Shown piece after piece: positions 8,080 through 16,763 of a stretch of 33,655 nt of DNA; position 1 is the first letter of the stretch, and every line of letters begins with the position of its first letter. The notes beneath the pieces were generated by a model. It did no database searches. It worked only from the letters and a program-made list of their open reading frames with translations, and had not been told where the DNA came from. A program made the position numbers and the translations under genes. The stretch spans positions 1 to 33,655 of the forward strand of contig JAJAYT010000558.1 of the NCBI GenBank assembly GCA_026786085.1. Reading direction: 5' to 3'. The DNA is from Microcoleus sp. CAN_BIN18 (lineage in GTDB: Bacteria; Cyanobacteriota; Cyanobacteriia; Cyanobacteriales; Microcoleaceae).

Positions 8080-8616
8080 TTATACTTTCTTCGGCGACAG
8101 CAGCATCATCATACTGCGTCCCTCTTTTTTCGGGGCTTGCTGCACTTCGGCGATTTCCTGCAAATCTGTGGCCATGCGCTTGAGCAAGTCCTCTGCTAGG
8201 TTGCTATGTTGGATTTCCCGACCTCTGAACATGATCGTGGCTTTTACTTTGTCCCCAGATTTGATAAAGCGGTCTGCTAGTTTGAGGCGCACTTGGTAGT
8301 CGTGTTCTTCAATTTTGTAGCGCATCTTCACTTCTTTAACATCGGCAGTGTGCTGCTTCCGCTTTGCTTCTCGCGCTTTCTTTTCCTGCTCGAATTTGTA
8401 CTTCCCGTAGTCCATTACCCGGCATACGGGCGGGTCAGCTTTGTCGCTGACAAGTACGAGGTCGAGTTCTTTTTCTTCGGCGAGGCGCAGCGCTTCTGCG
8501 GGCGTCAATATCCCTAGTTGCGCGCCGTCGGTATCGATTACCCGGATTTTGGGGTATCGAATGTTTTCATTGATCTGGGGTAGATTGCGATTTTGTCTTC
8601 TTTCAATCACAGGCAT
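8080..8616 (-). CDS. infC: Translation initiation factor IF-3
   Basis: A 178-residue IF-3, which binds the 30S subunit, prevents premature 50S joining and checks the start codon. Both halves are intact: an N-terminal domain with [20 protein letters not shown] and the [19 protein letters not shown] linker that is the family signature, and a C-terminal domain with [18 protein letters not shown] and [13 protein letters not shown]. Length is normal. It starts with ATG, unlike the AUU used by enteric infC. The ribosomal genes rpmI and rplT that often follow infC are not downstream. A 24-base perfect hairpin sits in its upstream region at 8753-8776. Confidence 0.97.
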   Translation of the reverse strand: MPVIERRQNRNLPQINENIRYPKIRVIDTDGAQLGILTPAEALRLAEEKELDLVLVSDKADPPVCRVMDYGKYKFEQEKKAREAKRKQHTADVKEVKMRYKIEEHDYQVRLKLADRFIKSGDKVKATIMFRGREIQHSNLAEDLLKRMATDLQEIAEVQQAPKKEGRSMMMLLSPKKV

Positions 8617-9032
8617 GAATTGTTTTACAAGCAGTAGTTTAATAGCGAAGCTTCTTGATAGTTACAGATTCGAGCGGTCAATATTTCACGATCGACGATC
8701 GAACTGTTTTGTAAGATTTTACCCTTACCGGACGTACTACCGTGCCCTGTCTCCCCGATCGCTAAAGCGATCGGGGAATAATTGAACGATCGTAAACGAA
8801 TTCTTACAATACTTGCTATTCTACTCAGTCTGGCTGAGTTTCTGCGTAGTTTTATTTTAACTTCACACGATCGCCCGCTCCCGAACCCGCACGACGACAA
8901 AATTGTCAAAAATTCAGCCGAAAGCATTAAGAATCAGGTAAAACGGCTTTTGTTACCCCAGATAGCCCCGTCTGGCCAGTCCCCAAGTCGCCGGATTTGC
9001 CTTGTAGAATATGTATAAGCAAGTGTAAATTT
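8617..9032. other. Divergent intergenic region infC / hydrolase
   Basis: This 416-base spacer separates the minus-strand infC from the plus-strand hydrolase, so promoters of both must lie here. I see a strong hairpin at 8753-8776 and several CGATCG motifs but no convincing small gene. Open frames across it are short and unlike protein. Confidence 0.5.
8753..8776. repeat. Perfect hairpin with 11-bp stem upstream of infC
   Basis: Arms CCCCGATCGCT and AGCGATCGGGG around a two-base centre. It lies 137 bases before the infC start. There is no U-run on the infC strand. It may be a leader hairpin, or simply a HIP1-related palindrome. Confidence 0.7.
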
Positions 9033-10055
9033 ATGTTGCGAGCTGAGGCAAAATTGACAAATTCTCTGCAATGGCACCAACGGGTGGGAACTCAACGAGA
9101 CTGGATGTGGCGGGGTTGGCAAACTCGCTACACTTATTTGCGGCCGGATGGGGCACGAAATCAAGGCCCGATCGAACTTGAAGATTCTGCTGCCACACCA
9201 ATCGCCTCCGCCACCTCAACCACACCGATTATTTTACTGCACGGGTTTGGGGCTTCGATCGGTCACTGGCGCCAAAATCTCGCCCCACTCGCCGAAAACC
9301 ACACGGTTTACGCCTTGGATTTGTTGGGGTTTGGCGCTTCCCAAAAAGCTCCGGTCAACTACTCTGTGCCTTTGTGGGTCGATCAAGTCTATGATTTTTG
9401 GTTGACTTTTATCCGAGAGCCCGTGATCTTGGCAGGAAACTCGATCGGCTCCCTGATTTGTCTGGCCGCCGCCGCCGCTCACCCGGACATGGTTGCCGGC
9501 ACGGTGATGATTAGCCTTCCAGACCCCTCTGTGCGAGCCGAGGCAGTGCCCGCATGGCTCCTCCCGGCGATCCTGGCGGTTGAAAGTTTGTTTGTTTCCC
9601 CGATCATCCTGAGACCTCTGTTTTCTTTGGCCAGCAAGCCTGCGGTTGTCCGCCGTTGGGTGGGATTTGCCTACGCCAGCCCCGAAGCTGTTACTGACGA
9701 ATTAGTGGAAATTCTAGCAGGGCCGGCCGGCGATCGGGGAGCCGCCCGCGCCTTCTGCGCTTTATTTAAAGCTGTAGGCAATGCAGAATGTGGCCCTGGT
9801 GTCAAGACTGTGATGCGAAACTTAACAATCCCGATGTTGTTAATTTGGGGCAAACAAGACCGGATGATTCCGCCTCGGTTCGCCCGCCCCCACCAATTTG
9901 TCGAATGCAATCCTAAGTGTGTAGAGCTAGTTGAATTAGATAATGCGGGCCACTGTCCCCAGGATGAATGCCCGGAACAAGTAAATCAAGCAATTTTAAA
10001 CTGGTTGAGCCGGAATTTTGCACCTGTGGGCGAGAGCGAATTGCAGCGCTGTTGA
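9033..10055 (+). CDS. Alpha/beta hydrolase
   Basis: A 340-residue alpha/beta-fold hydrolase. The catalytic triad is complete: nucleophile S137 in AGNSIGS, D276 in GKQDRMIPP and H307 in DNAGHCPQ. The oxyanion-hole motif LLHGFGAS is at about 69-75. A cap region with AVPAWLLPAI and LFVSPIILRP is inserted after strand 6. The family in cyanobacteria includes esterases, C-C bond hydrolases and pigment-related enzymes, and the substrate cannot be told. I chose the ATG at 9033 over an in-frame TTG at 8997 that would add 12 residues unlike the family N-terminus. No neighbour is in the same operon. Confidence 0.88.
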   Translation: MLRAEAKLTNSLQWHQRVGTQRDWMWRGWQTRYTYLRPDGARNQGPIELEDSAATPIASATSTTPIILLHGFGASIGHWRQNLAPLAENHTVYALDLLGFGASQKAPVNYSVPLWVDQVYDFWLTFIREPVILAGNSIGSLICLAAAAAHPDMVAGTVMISLPDPSVRAEAVPAWLLPAILAVESLFVSPIILRPLFSLASKPAVVRRWVGFAYASPEAVTDELVEILAGPAGDRGAARAFCALFKAVGNAECGPGVKTVMRNLTIPMLLIWGKQDRMIPPRFARPHQFVECNPKCVELVELDNAGHCPQDECPEQVNQAILNWLSRNFAPVGESELQRC

Positions 10056-10344
10056 TTAGACACGCGGCGGTGCGTTGCTAATTGACAAAAAGAACTTGCG
10101 GGTATCGCTCCTGCTCAAGAATAAAGTTGTTAGAACTCGATCGCACTGGTGGTATGGTATGACAAAACTCCTGAACTAACCTCAACAACTTTTTAGGCGA
10201 GGGGCGACTCCAGCGGTCAAGCAAGTCTCCGTCTTTCGGTGAGGTCATTTATCTAGTTTTATGGTCGCTTTTTTCATAAAGTCAGACATTGACACAATCG
10301 CCAAGATAGTGTATCTTCTCTAACTGATAGTATACATACAAGTT
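10056..10344. other. Intergenic region before the TnpB remnant
   Basis: No gene is visible. AAAGTTGTT (near 10123) and AACAACTTT (near 10184) can pair across about 50 bases, and the stretch 10200-10250 is GC-rich. It could be the left flank of the decayed insertion sequence, but I cannot define an end. Confidence 0.4.
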
Positions 10345-10936
10345 ATGCAGTTAATCGAAAGGCAGGTCATCAAACCAAATCACAGGTTTTATCCAGAAGC
10401 CGATCGACTGTTTTTACTGGCCCAAAATCACAACTGCGATAACTATATCTACTGTCAAAACTTTTTCCGTCAACCAACCAATGCTCAGGGTGTCGATCGT
10501 GCACGATCAAAGAGTGTTGATGACAAAGCATTACCCGCCAAGGTGACACAAAACACTCTCCGGTTACTGCAAAAAGCATGGACTAGCTATCATAGTGTAA
10601 CCTTAGCGGGCGTGAGCGCGATCGCCAAACTAAGTTTCAAACAGCACTGAAAATCCCTGATCATAAAAAATCTAGAAAAAAGAAAGCAGGGGCTATATAG
10701 TTTTGTTTGACTCTCAACTGTCAGCAAAAACGCTTTTCCAAAAATATCTGCCAGTTTGTCTAGGATTAATATTTGGCAGTTCTCTAAAAGTCATGTCAAT
10801 CTGGGAAATCCTGATTGTTTGCGAAATAGGTTGTTAAGTTATCGAGGTGGTCGATGAAAAGTTAGAACAAAACCTAACACTCAAGCGGATTATGACCCTT
10901 AACGTAACGAGCTGCGCCAATATTAAAGAGCTATGA
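10345..10936 (+). pseudogene. tnpB: Decayed tnpB (IS200/IS605 family) remnant
   Basis: The first 101 codons (10345-10650) read like the N-terminus of a cyanobacterial TnpB: MQLIERQVIKPNHRFYPEAD, followed by KALPAKVTQNTLRLLQKAW. After that the similarity jumps frames: KFQTALKIPDHKKSRKK (about 10632-10690), VSKNAFPKISASLSRINI (about 10722-10780), then VIEVVDEKLEQ (from 10838) in the position of the usual YVIEVVYE. Stops and frameshifts separate these pieces, and the RuvC catalytic GIDLG motif and everything after it are missing. TnpB is an RNA-guided nuclease; this copy cannot be active. No adjacent tnpA is present. Confidence 0.72.
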
Positions 10937-11258
10937 AACCTTTCCCTTGAAGATCCGTAAAATTCTACCTTCTAGCTTCTTGAAACACCTTGTTTCTTGC
11001 TTCTAAAAATAAATACCTTCCCTTGTACCAACAATCTTTCAGTCAGCTTATAACCGATCGCCCCCAAGTAGATGGGAAAGTTCAAAAATGCCATAATCTA
11101 GCATTTTGGAGCCCTTTAATGCCTAAAAAAGTCAATTTAGCCAACAACTGACGGCCGCCGTGTCCCAGTCGGCTGGCGGCTAACTGCTGAAAGCCACTCG
11201 ACGGGCAAGCAGCACCCTTCCAGCTTTTAGCAGTAACGCAAATGAGGAAAAAACTGTC
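10937..11258. other. Leader region of the amidase gene
   Basis: No gene seen. Hairpins include AAAATGC/GCATTTT (about 11086-11108), GCCGCC/GGCGGC (about 11153-11179) and a longer imperfect pair TAACTGCTGAAAGC with GCTTTTAGCAGTAA (about 11178-11236) that ends just before the ribosome binding site. The last pair could fold in the amidase mRNA leader. Confidence 0.45.
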
Positions 11259-13046
11259 GTGAAATTCCAGTGGCTACTACCGAGTTTCTTAAGTGTATTT
11301 TTGCTCGCCGGAGCCGCCGAAGCAGCTAGACTGCAATCTTGGCGGTTTGATGCTTCGGAGAACCGGCTTTATATTACAACAGACGGGGGAGTACAACCCA
11401 AGGCTCAACTGATTTTCAACCCGACGCGGTTGGTAATCGACTTACCGGGGACAAGTCTGGGTAGTCCTTCCACCAGTAAACCGCTCTCAGGGGCGATCGA
11501 ATCGGTGCGGGTAGGGCAGTTTGACAACAATACCACCAGAATCGTGGTAGAGCTCAGAGACGGGTTTACTCTAGACCCCCAGCAAGTAAAATTCCGAGGG
11601 ATTTCTCCCAGCGAGTGGACAGTCGATTTGCCGACACCGGTGCGCGCAGGAACTCAAAATTCTGTTTCAGAACCCGGAGGAGAAAGGTTATCGGTTGAAT
11701 CTTCAGCACCTACCGCCCAGTCTGCCGAAGAAACCGTAGTTCAGAACGTTCAACTGACAGCGGATGGCTTTTTAGTCCGCACTGCGGGCGGCCGCCCCCA
11801 AATTAATTTTCAACAAAGTCGGGCCGGAGACATCGCTACCCTGGATATTGAAGGAGCTACTTTAGCTCCGGGCGCGGGCGGGCAACAGCCTCAAACCAAC
11901 GGCAAGCACGGAGTTGACAAGATTGAAGTCCGGCAACTGCCCACAGACCCGCCCGTTACCCGCGTCACTTTGCGGATGAAGAGTTCTAATACTCAGTGGC
12001 GCGCATCTGTGAGCAATTCGGGTGGGGTTGCGCTATCGCCAGGGGGCGCGAGTCCGCCAATTCTGACGCGTTCAGGGCCTATAGCTGTTGGGAGACCGGA
12101 GCGAGGTACTTTAGCCAGAGTTCAGTCGATCGATTTAGCTAGTAACGGCACGCAACTGGTAGTGAGAACTGACCGCCAAGTCTCCTATACCAGCGGCTGG
12201 GACCAGGCGTCGAAAGCTTACTGGATTCGGGTCGCTTCTAGTTCCCTGGCGGGGCAAATTCCTCAGCTTGATGCTAACAGTCCTGTATCGTTTACGGCTA
12301 GCCAAGAAGACGCGGATACTGTGGTGATTTGGGTGCAGCCGCGATCGGGGGTACAGGTAGGCAGGGTGACGAGACCTAGCCCGCAGTTGCTGTCTTTGCA
12401 GTTGCGATCGAGTGCTAGCGCGCAGTCACCTTTGACTGGCGATCCTAATCCGCAGCCGTTGCCGAGAAGGACTCTCGGAGCGGTCGATTTGCCCCAAGTT
12501 TCTAACCGCCGCGTCGTGGTGGTGATCGATGCTGGTCACGGCGGCCGCGATCCTGGTGCAGTCGGGATTAGGGGCATTCAGGAGAAGGAGATTGTTTTGG
12601 ATATCTCGTATCAGGTGGCGAGGCTGCTGGAACAGCAAGGCGTGCAAGCGGTGATGACTCGGACTGACGACAGCGAAATCGACCTGGAACCGAGAGTTTC
12701 TTTGGCAGCACGGGTGAATGCTACTTTGTTTGTCAGCATTCACGCTAATGCGATTAATATGAGCCGGCCGGATGTTAACGGGATTGAGACTTATTATTTT
12801 GATAACGGGAAAGATTTAGCCCGGGTGATTCACGCCAGTATTTTGGACGGGACGGGGGCGAGGGACCGCCGGGTGCGACAAGCGAGATTTTATGTTTTGA
12901 GGAAGAGTTCTATGCCTTCTGTTTTGCTGGAAGTCGGTTTTGTCACGGGTGCTGAGGATGCTGCTAAACTTTCTGACCCAGCTTACCGCAGTCAAATGGC
13001 GGCTTCGATCGCTCGGGGCATCTTAGTTTATCTTCAACAAAGATAA
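11259..13046 (+). CDS. AMIN-domain N-acetylmuramoyl-L-alanine amidase
   Basis: A 595-residue exported cell-wall hydrolase, AmiC-like. Order: signal peptide (1-22, cleaved after AGAAEA), an AMIN domain (about 25-125) with RLVIDLPG, a second, more diverged AMIN-like region (about 160-255), a third beta-rich segment (285-385), a proline-rich linker, and the Amidase_3 catalytic domain (418-595). Zinc ligands are visible: H427 in DAGHGG, E442 in QEKEI, H495 in SIHAN; catalytic E558 lies in LLEVGFVTG. It removes stem peptides from glycan strands, mainly at division septa or septal junctions. GTG start is supported by GAGGA ten bases upstream. It is followed by murI with only repeats between, so both may be co-transcribed. 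Confidence 0.93.
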   Translation: MKFQWLLPSFLSVFLLAGAAEAARLQSWRFDASENRLYITTDGGVQPKAQLIFNPTRLVIDLPGTSLGSPSTSKPLSGAIESVRVGQFDNNTTRIVVELRDGFTLDPQQVKFRGISPSEWTVDLPTPVRAGTQNSVSEPGGERLSVESSAPTAQSAEETVVQNVQLTADGFLVRTAGGRPQINFQQSRAGDIATLDIEGATLAPGAGGQQPQTNGKHGVDKIEVRQLPTDPPVTRVTLRMKSSNTQWRASVSNSGGVALSPGGASPPILTRSGPIAVGRPERGTLARVQSIDLASNGTQLVVRTDRQVSYTSGWDQASKAYWIRVASSSLAGQIPQLDANSPVSFTASQEDADTVVIWVQPRSGVQVGRVTRPSPQLLSLQLRSSASAQSPLTGDPNPQPLPRRTLGAVDLPQVSNRRVVVVIDAGHGGRDPGAVGIRGIQEKEIVLDISYQVARLLEQQGVQAVMTRTDDSEIDLEPRVSLAARVNATLFVSIHANAINMSRPDVNGIETYYFDNGKDLARVIHASILDGTGARDRRVRQARFYVLRKSSMPSVLLEVGFVTGAEDAAKLSDPAYRSQMAASIARGILVYLQQR

Positions 13047-13047
13047 T

Positions 13048-13143
13048 GGCCAAACAGGGCATGGGCCAAACAGGGCATTGGCCAAACAGGGCATTGGCCA
13101 AACAGGGCATGGGCCAAACAGGGCATTGGCCAAACAGGGCATT
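13048..13143. repeat. 16-bp tandem repeat, six copies in a 48-bp higher-order pattern
   Basis: Six units of GGCCAAACAGGGCATK follow one another, starting two bases past the amidase stop codon. The last base runs G,T,T,G,T,T, so the array is two identical 48-bp triplets. Forty-eight is a multiple of three and the plus strand stays open through the array. There are no spacers, so it is not a CRISPR. Confidence 0.9.
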
Positions 13144-13166
13144 GGTAATTGGTAATTGGGAATTGG
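13144..13166. repeat. Heptamer repeat (GGTAATT)
   Basis: GGTAATT twice, then GGGAATT and a partial unit, joining the 16-bp array to the murI start. Confidence 0.8.
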
Positions 13167-13172
13167 TAAGTT

Positions 13173-14054
13173 ATGACAACAGACAACAGACAACAGACAA
13201 CAGACAACAGTCAACAAAGAATCGGTATTTTTGACAGCGGTGTGGGCGGTTTGACTGTTTTGACGCAGTTATACAAACAATTGCCGAACGAATCAATACT
13301 TTATTTTGGAGATACGGCGAGACTGCCTTACGGCACTCGCGCAGCGTCGGAAATTGTGCATTTTGTCCGCGAAATTATGGCCTGGCTCGTGGAACAGGAT
13401 GTGAAAATGGTGATTATGGCCTGCAACACCAGTTCTGCTTTGGCGATGGAGATGGTGCAGGCTGAGTTTGATATTCCAGTGCTGGGAGTAATTCTGCCGG
13501 GGGCCCAGGCTGCGGTGCAGCAAGGCAAGCGGATCGGAGTCATCGCAACTCCGGCTACGGCTGCTAGCAATGCTTATCGAAATGCGATTTTGGAAATGGA
13601 CGCGGATTGTCGGGTATGGCAGGTTAGCTGTCCGGCTTTTGTGCCACTGGTGGAGCAAAACCGGATTCACGATCCTTATACTTCTGAGGTGGCGCGAGAG
13701 TATTTGGCTCCTTTGATTCAGCAGCGCATCGATACCCTGATTTATGGCTGCACTCATTATCCCCTGTTGGCTCCTGTGGTGCGATCGCTCTTGCCTACTG
13801 GAGTGAATTTAATCGATCCTGCGGTGCGTGTGGTGGCTGCTGCGGCGAGAGAATTGGAGGTCTTGGGGCTGCGGAATGCTGGGGAAGCGCTGCCGACTCG
13901 TTTTTGCGTGAGCGGGCTTCCGCAGCAGTTTGCGGACTTGTCGGTGCAGTGGCTGGGCTGTACTCCTGCGGTTGAGAAAATATCTCTGCCGACTGTTGCC
14001 CGTAGCGAAGCGGGGCGTAAGCCATCGCCCGTATCTGTGGAATCTGTCGAATAA
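13173..14054 (+). CDS. murI: Glutamate racemase
   Basis: A 293-residue glutamate racemase that makes D-glutamate for peptidoglycan. Key residues are present: D21-S22 in FDSGVGG, catalytic C84 in MACNTSSA and C193 with H195 in YGCTHYPLL. The ATG at 13173 is the only usable start: a stop lies at 13167-13169 in the same frame, and no start codon occurs before the essential D21 motif. The first 12 codons after the ATG are written in a 7-bp tandem repeat (13176-13210), giving a polar N-terminus rich in Thr, Asp, Asn and Gln. Only a weak ribosome site (GGTAAG) is visible. It lies 126 bases after the amidase, and an intrinsic terminator follows at 14111. Confidence 0.95.
   Translation: MTTDNRQQTTDNSQQRIGIFDSGVGGLTVLTQLYKQLPNESILYFGDTARLPYGTRAASEIVHFVREIMAWLVEQDVKMVIMACNTSSALAMEMVQAEFDIPVLGVILPGAQAAVQQGKRIGVIATPATAASNAYRNAILEMDADCRVWQVSCPAFVPLVEQNRIHDPYTSEVAREYLAPLIQQRIDTLIYGCTHYPLLAPVVRSLLPTGVNLIDPAVRVVAAAARELEVLGLRNAGEALPTRFCVSGLPQQFADLSVQWLGCTPAVEKISLPTVARSEAGRKPSPVSVESVE
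13176..13210 (+). repeat. Heptamer repeat (ACAACAG)5 inside murI
   Basis: Five exact copies of ACAACAG start directly after the murI ATG and encode part of residues 2-13. Because 7 is not a multiple of 3, any gain or loss of one unit would shift the frame relative to this ATG. Confidence 0.95.
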
Positions 14055-14110
14055 GCCGGAAAATTGATCGATCGCGCGACAATCGCCCAAACCTTCAATC
14101 TTAAATCTTA

Positions 14111-14148
14111 CCCTCCAAAACCCTAGGGATTTGGGGGGTTTAGTTTTT
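14111..14148 (+). terminator. Intrinsic terminator of murI
   Basis: CCCTCCAAAA and ATTTGGGGGG pair around CCCTAGGG (one A-A mismatch), followed by TTTAGTTTTT. Confidence 0.75.
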
Positions 14149-14263
14149 GCTGGGAACATCGCAGCTAGCGATCGAACATCATTTTGTAATAAAATGCAAC
14201 AAAAGCTTTGATGAACAATGCAAATAATGTCCTCTATCTGCTGGAGCTATTCAGCCTTGAACC

Positions 14264-14818
14264 ATGTCACCCTATGTATCGCAAGCAGTTTTACTTGTAG
14301 ACGGCTATAACATAATTGGACTTTGGCCTCGACTCCGAGAGAAGCGCGATCGCGACGAACTCGAAACAGCTCGCCGCGAGTTGATTGAGGTTTTAGTTAA
14401 CTACAGCGCCGTTCAAGATTTTGAGGCCAGACTCGTGTTTGACGCCCACTATCGAGATACTCCCAGCGTTAAAGAAATGATTACTAAAAATTTATCTGTG
14501 CACTACACTGACTTCGGTCAGACAGCAGATACTTATATTGAAAAGTCTTGTGCTAATTTGCGCTACGAGTTGCGATCGATCAAAGGCAAAGGCCGCATGA
14601 TTGTCGCCACCTCCGATCGAGCGCAGCAATTGACCGTCGTCGGCTACGGCGCCGAATGGATGTCAGCCGATCAACTTGCTGCTGAAGTAGAATCCACCGC
14701 ACGTCGCAGCGAGCGCCAGCACAAATCTCGCAAACACAACTCCAGTCGCTTTCTGGCCAGTTCCCTCGATCCAGAATCCCAGCAACGCCTCGCCAAGTTG
14801 AGAATGGGGCTGCCTTAG
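14264..14818 (+). CDS. YacP-like NYN-domain RNase
   Basis: A 184-residue NYN-domain protein of the YacP/Rae1 group. The NYN/PIN-like metal site is seen as D13 in LLVDGYNII, D59-D65 region VFDAHYRDT and D118 in VATSDRAQQ. The phrase QTADTYIEKSC fits the conserved helix before it. In Bacillus, YacP (Rae1) is a ribosome-associated mRNA endonuclease; transfer of that role to cyanobacteria is inference. The C-terminal tail (from about 148) is basic, RRSERQHKSRKH, and may bind RNA. It stands alone before the tRNA-Asn gene, between the murI terminator and the tRNA terminator. Confidence 0.88.
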   Translation: MSPYVSQAVLLVDGYNIIGLWPRLREKRDRDELETARRELIEVLVNYSAVQDFEARLVFDAHYRDTPSVKEMITKNLSVHYTDFGQTADTYIEKSCANLRYELRSIKGKGRMIVATSDRAQQLTVVGYGAEWMSADQLAAEVESTARRSERQHKSRKHNSSRFLASSLDPESQQRLAKLRMGLP

Positions 14819-14926
14819 TAGCCCAAACCCTCTCGCTGTATGACAAAAAAAAAGTTTGTCAAAGGCCTTGCTAAATCTAATAAGTTCCGGTACTATTAGT
14901 AAATGTGGCTGACCAAAAAGCCTCAA

Positions 14927-14998
14927 TCCTCGGTAGCTCAGTGGTAGAGCAATCGGCTGTTAACCGATCGGTCGTAGGTTCAAATCCTACCCGGGGAG
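14927..14998 (+). tRNA. trnN: tRNA-Asn (anticodon GTT)
   Basis: A complete 72-base cloverleaf: acceptor TCCTCGG/CCGGGGA with one G-U pair, D-arm GCTC/GAGC, anticodon stem ATCGG/CCGAT enclosing CTGTTAA, and T-arm GTAGG-TTCAAAT-CCTAC with discriminator G. The anticodon GTT reads asparagine codons. CCA is not encoded. Confidence 0.98.
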
Positions 14999-15004
14999 TT
15001 ATTA

Positions 15005-15042
15005 AAAACCTGAAGTTGGAAGTTTCCAGCTTCAGGTTTTTT
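15005..15042 (+). terminator. Intrinsic terminator after tRNA-Asn
   Basis: AACCTGAAG pairs with CTTCAGGTT, with a further GGA/TCC pairing inside, followed by six T. Confidence 0.9.
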
Positions 15043-15115
15043 ATGTTTATAAATAGGGCTTGCTGAATAACAGCTTATGCTATGATTTATCAGGAAAAAG
15101 ATATCCTAATTTCTT

Positions 15116-16225
15116 ATGACGCGATTCATTCACGATCGCTTTGCTAAAGAATTATTGGAAGAACTGCTTTCACCTCTGGGAACGGTAAATATCGGCCGCG
15201 ATGTGACTTCCGAAGTTCGAGAAATCGATGTTTACTTCACTCCAGGTCTGGCAATTCCTGAATACTCAGAAACCCTGGGATTGTTGGGGCAAATGGCAAG
15301 CAAAACTGCAATTATTGAACCGTTTCGCAATCTTGCAAATGTCGGCGAAGTCATTAGCTGTATCGTTAAGTTATGGGATTTGCGAGGTGAATTGGGGCGG
15401 GGTGCTAGAAGAAAAAATGCTCCCTATGATGCTGAGTTGCCCAGACTATGGATTTTGACACCTACAGCATCGAAAGCATTGTTAGAAGGTTTTGGTGCGA
15501 TACCCAACCCCGAAAATTGGGTTGACGGAATCTATTTTTTGCCGGAGCATTGGCAATCGGCGATCGTCGCGATTCACCAGTTGCCAGAAACTCCAGAAAC
15601 ACTGTGGTTGAGGATTTTAGGCAAAGGGGGAGTGCAGCAAAGGGCGATCGCCCAATTGAGCGCTTTAGCAACGGACGATCCGTTGCGGATTATCGCGCTA
15701 GAATTGCTGTATCGTCTACAGTCAAATTTAGTAGCCGATACCCCACAGGAATTAGAGCCAGAAGAGCGGGAGTTAATTATGGCGATCGCACCACTTTTTC
15801 GAGAACAAATACAAGCAGCAGAGCAACGAGCTAGGGCAAAAGGACTAGAACAAGGACTAGAACGAGGCAGACAAGAACAACAGCGGTTAATTTTAGAAAA
15901 TTTTCTGCGAGTTAGATTTGGAGAATCAAGCCCGAAAATGACTGCTTTTTTATCTCCAATATCAAAGTTGTCTGCTGCTGAATTTACCGTTTTATTGCTG
16001 GCAATATCGATGCTAACCGTCGATCAATCTGGGCGAGAACAAGCGGTGAAGTTGTTAGCTGAAAGTGTCTTGAAAATGTTCGTTACTAACTTGCAGGATA
16101 TTCTGCCCCAGGCTGTGACTAATTTATTGGCATTGTCTCTGGCAGAATTGACGTTGTTTGTTGAACAACTGCCACACTTATCAGATGCTGAATTGACGGA
16201 AAGGTTGGGGAAAATCCCTGACTAA
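15116..16225 (+). CDS. Rpn/DUF4351-like putative PD-(D/E)XK nuclease protein
   Basis: A 369-residue protein of a type amplified in filamentous cyanobacteria and often labelled Rpn-family nuclease or DUF4351 protein. It opens with FIHDRFAKELLEELLSPLG, then REIDVYF, a likely strand of the PD-(D/E)XK core with its Asp; a second acid may be in the ENWVDGIYFLPE region, so the active site is not fully clear. Residues about 235-262 form a charged helix rich in Glu, Arg and Gln (EQRARAKGLEQGLERGRQEQ), followed by the DUF4351-like NFLRVRFGE. The C-terminal ~100 residues are leucine-rich helices. Relatives promote recombination in E. coli. It lies just past a tRNA gene with its own spacing. Confidence 0.68.
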   Translation: MTRFIHDRFAKELLEELLSPLGTVNIGRDVTSEVREIDVYFTPGLAIPEYSETLGLLGQMASKTAIIEPFRNLANVGEVISCIVKLWDLRGELGRGARRKNAPYDAELPRLWILTPTASKALLEGFGAIPNPENWVDGIYFLPEHWQSAIVAIHQLPETPETLWLRILGKGGVQQRAIAQLSALATDDPLRIIALELLYRLQSNLVADTPQELEPEERELIMAIAPLFREQIQAAEQRARAKGLEQGLERGRQEQQRLILENFLRVRFGESSPKMTAFLSPISKLSAAEFTVLLLAISMLTVDQSGREQAVKLLAESVLKMFVTNLQDILPQAVTNLLALSLAELTLFVEQLPHLSDAELTERLGKIPD

Positions 16226-16233
16226 AAAAACAG

Positions 16234-16280
16234 GAAACTTAGAAACCCAATTTCTTGAAGAAGTCGGGTTTCTAAAGTTC
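16234..16280. repeat. Inverted repeat GAAACTTAGAAACCC
   Basis: GAAACTTAGAAACCC pairs with GGGTTTCTAAAGTTC across 17 bases, just after the nuclease-like gene. It belongs to the AGAAACCC/GGGTTTCT hairpins that also form the terminator at 3296. No U-run follows. Confidence 0.65.
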
Positions 16281-16339
16281 TAAGAATTTGACTCCGATCG
16301 CAAAATCAAGTGCAGCAGGCCATCGATCAGTCGATCGCA

Positions 16340-16763
16340 GTACCGAAATCGCAGCGCAACAAGCCACAATTGCTCGTTTAAGGGCCGAAAAACCAGGGAA
16401 AATCAAACCCAACAAGCCACAATTGCCCGCCAAAGAGCTCAAATTCGCAACGCTACAAGCGAGGAGCAGCGCCACTGGCAACTGTATCAAGAATGAGCAA
16501 TCTCTGCTTCAACTAGCGACAGCAAAAAACTCGCCACCAAAACAGCCCAACAGCAACTCAACGAAGCGCAAGCTAAACTCAGTCAAACTCAGGAATCCCG
16601 ACAACAGCAAATTATTGAAGCCGCAGCAAATCTCGATCGCATAGCCGAAGTGCGGCCCGTTGACGTGCAAGCAGCCTCCGCCGAAGTCAGTTCCGCCCAA
16701 GCCAATCTGGCTCTAGCTTACATCCATTCTCCGAGAGATTCCCAAGTCCTGAAAATTCACACA
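16340..16763 (+). pseudogene. devB: Decayed devB (HlyD-type membrane fusion protein) fragment
   Basis: The translation is the coiled-coil and lipoyl region of a DevB adaptor from a DevBCA ABC exporter: EIAAQQATIARLRAE in one frame, then QATIARQRAQIRNATSEEQ in the next, an in-frame TGA at 16494-16496 where intact relatives have Gly (YQE-stop-AISAS for YQEGAISAS), then TAQQQLNEAQAKLSQTQESR and finally SPRDSQVLKIHT. So there is at least one frameshift and one nonsense codon. The N-terminal membrane anchor and the C-terminus are absent. The fragment ends at the MITE at 16764. Confidence 0.82.

Noticed and set aside
13048-13143. CRISPR-like appearance of the 16-bp array
   Set aside because: Units are contiguous, too short, and have no spacers.
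14927-16225. Genomic island inserted at tRNA-Asn
   Set aside because: No integrase and no repeated tRNA 3' end were found downstream; the SAM-like domain at 17123-18100 lacks a catalytic part.
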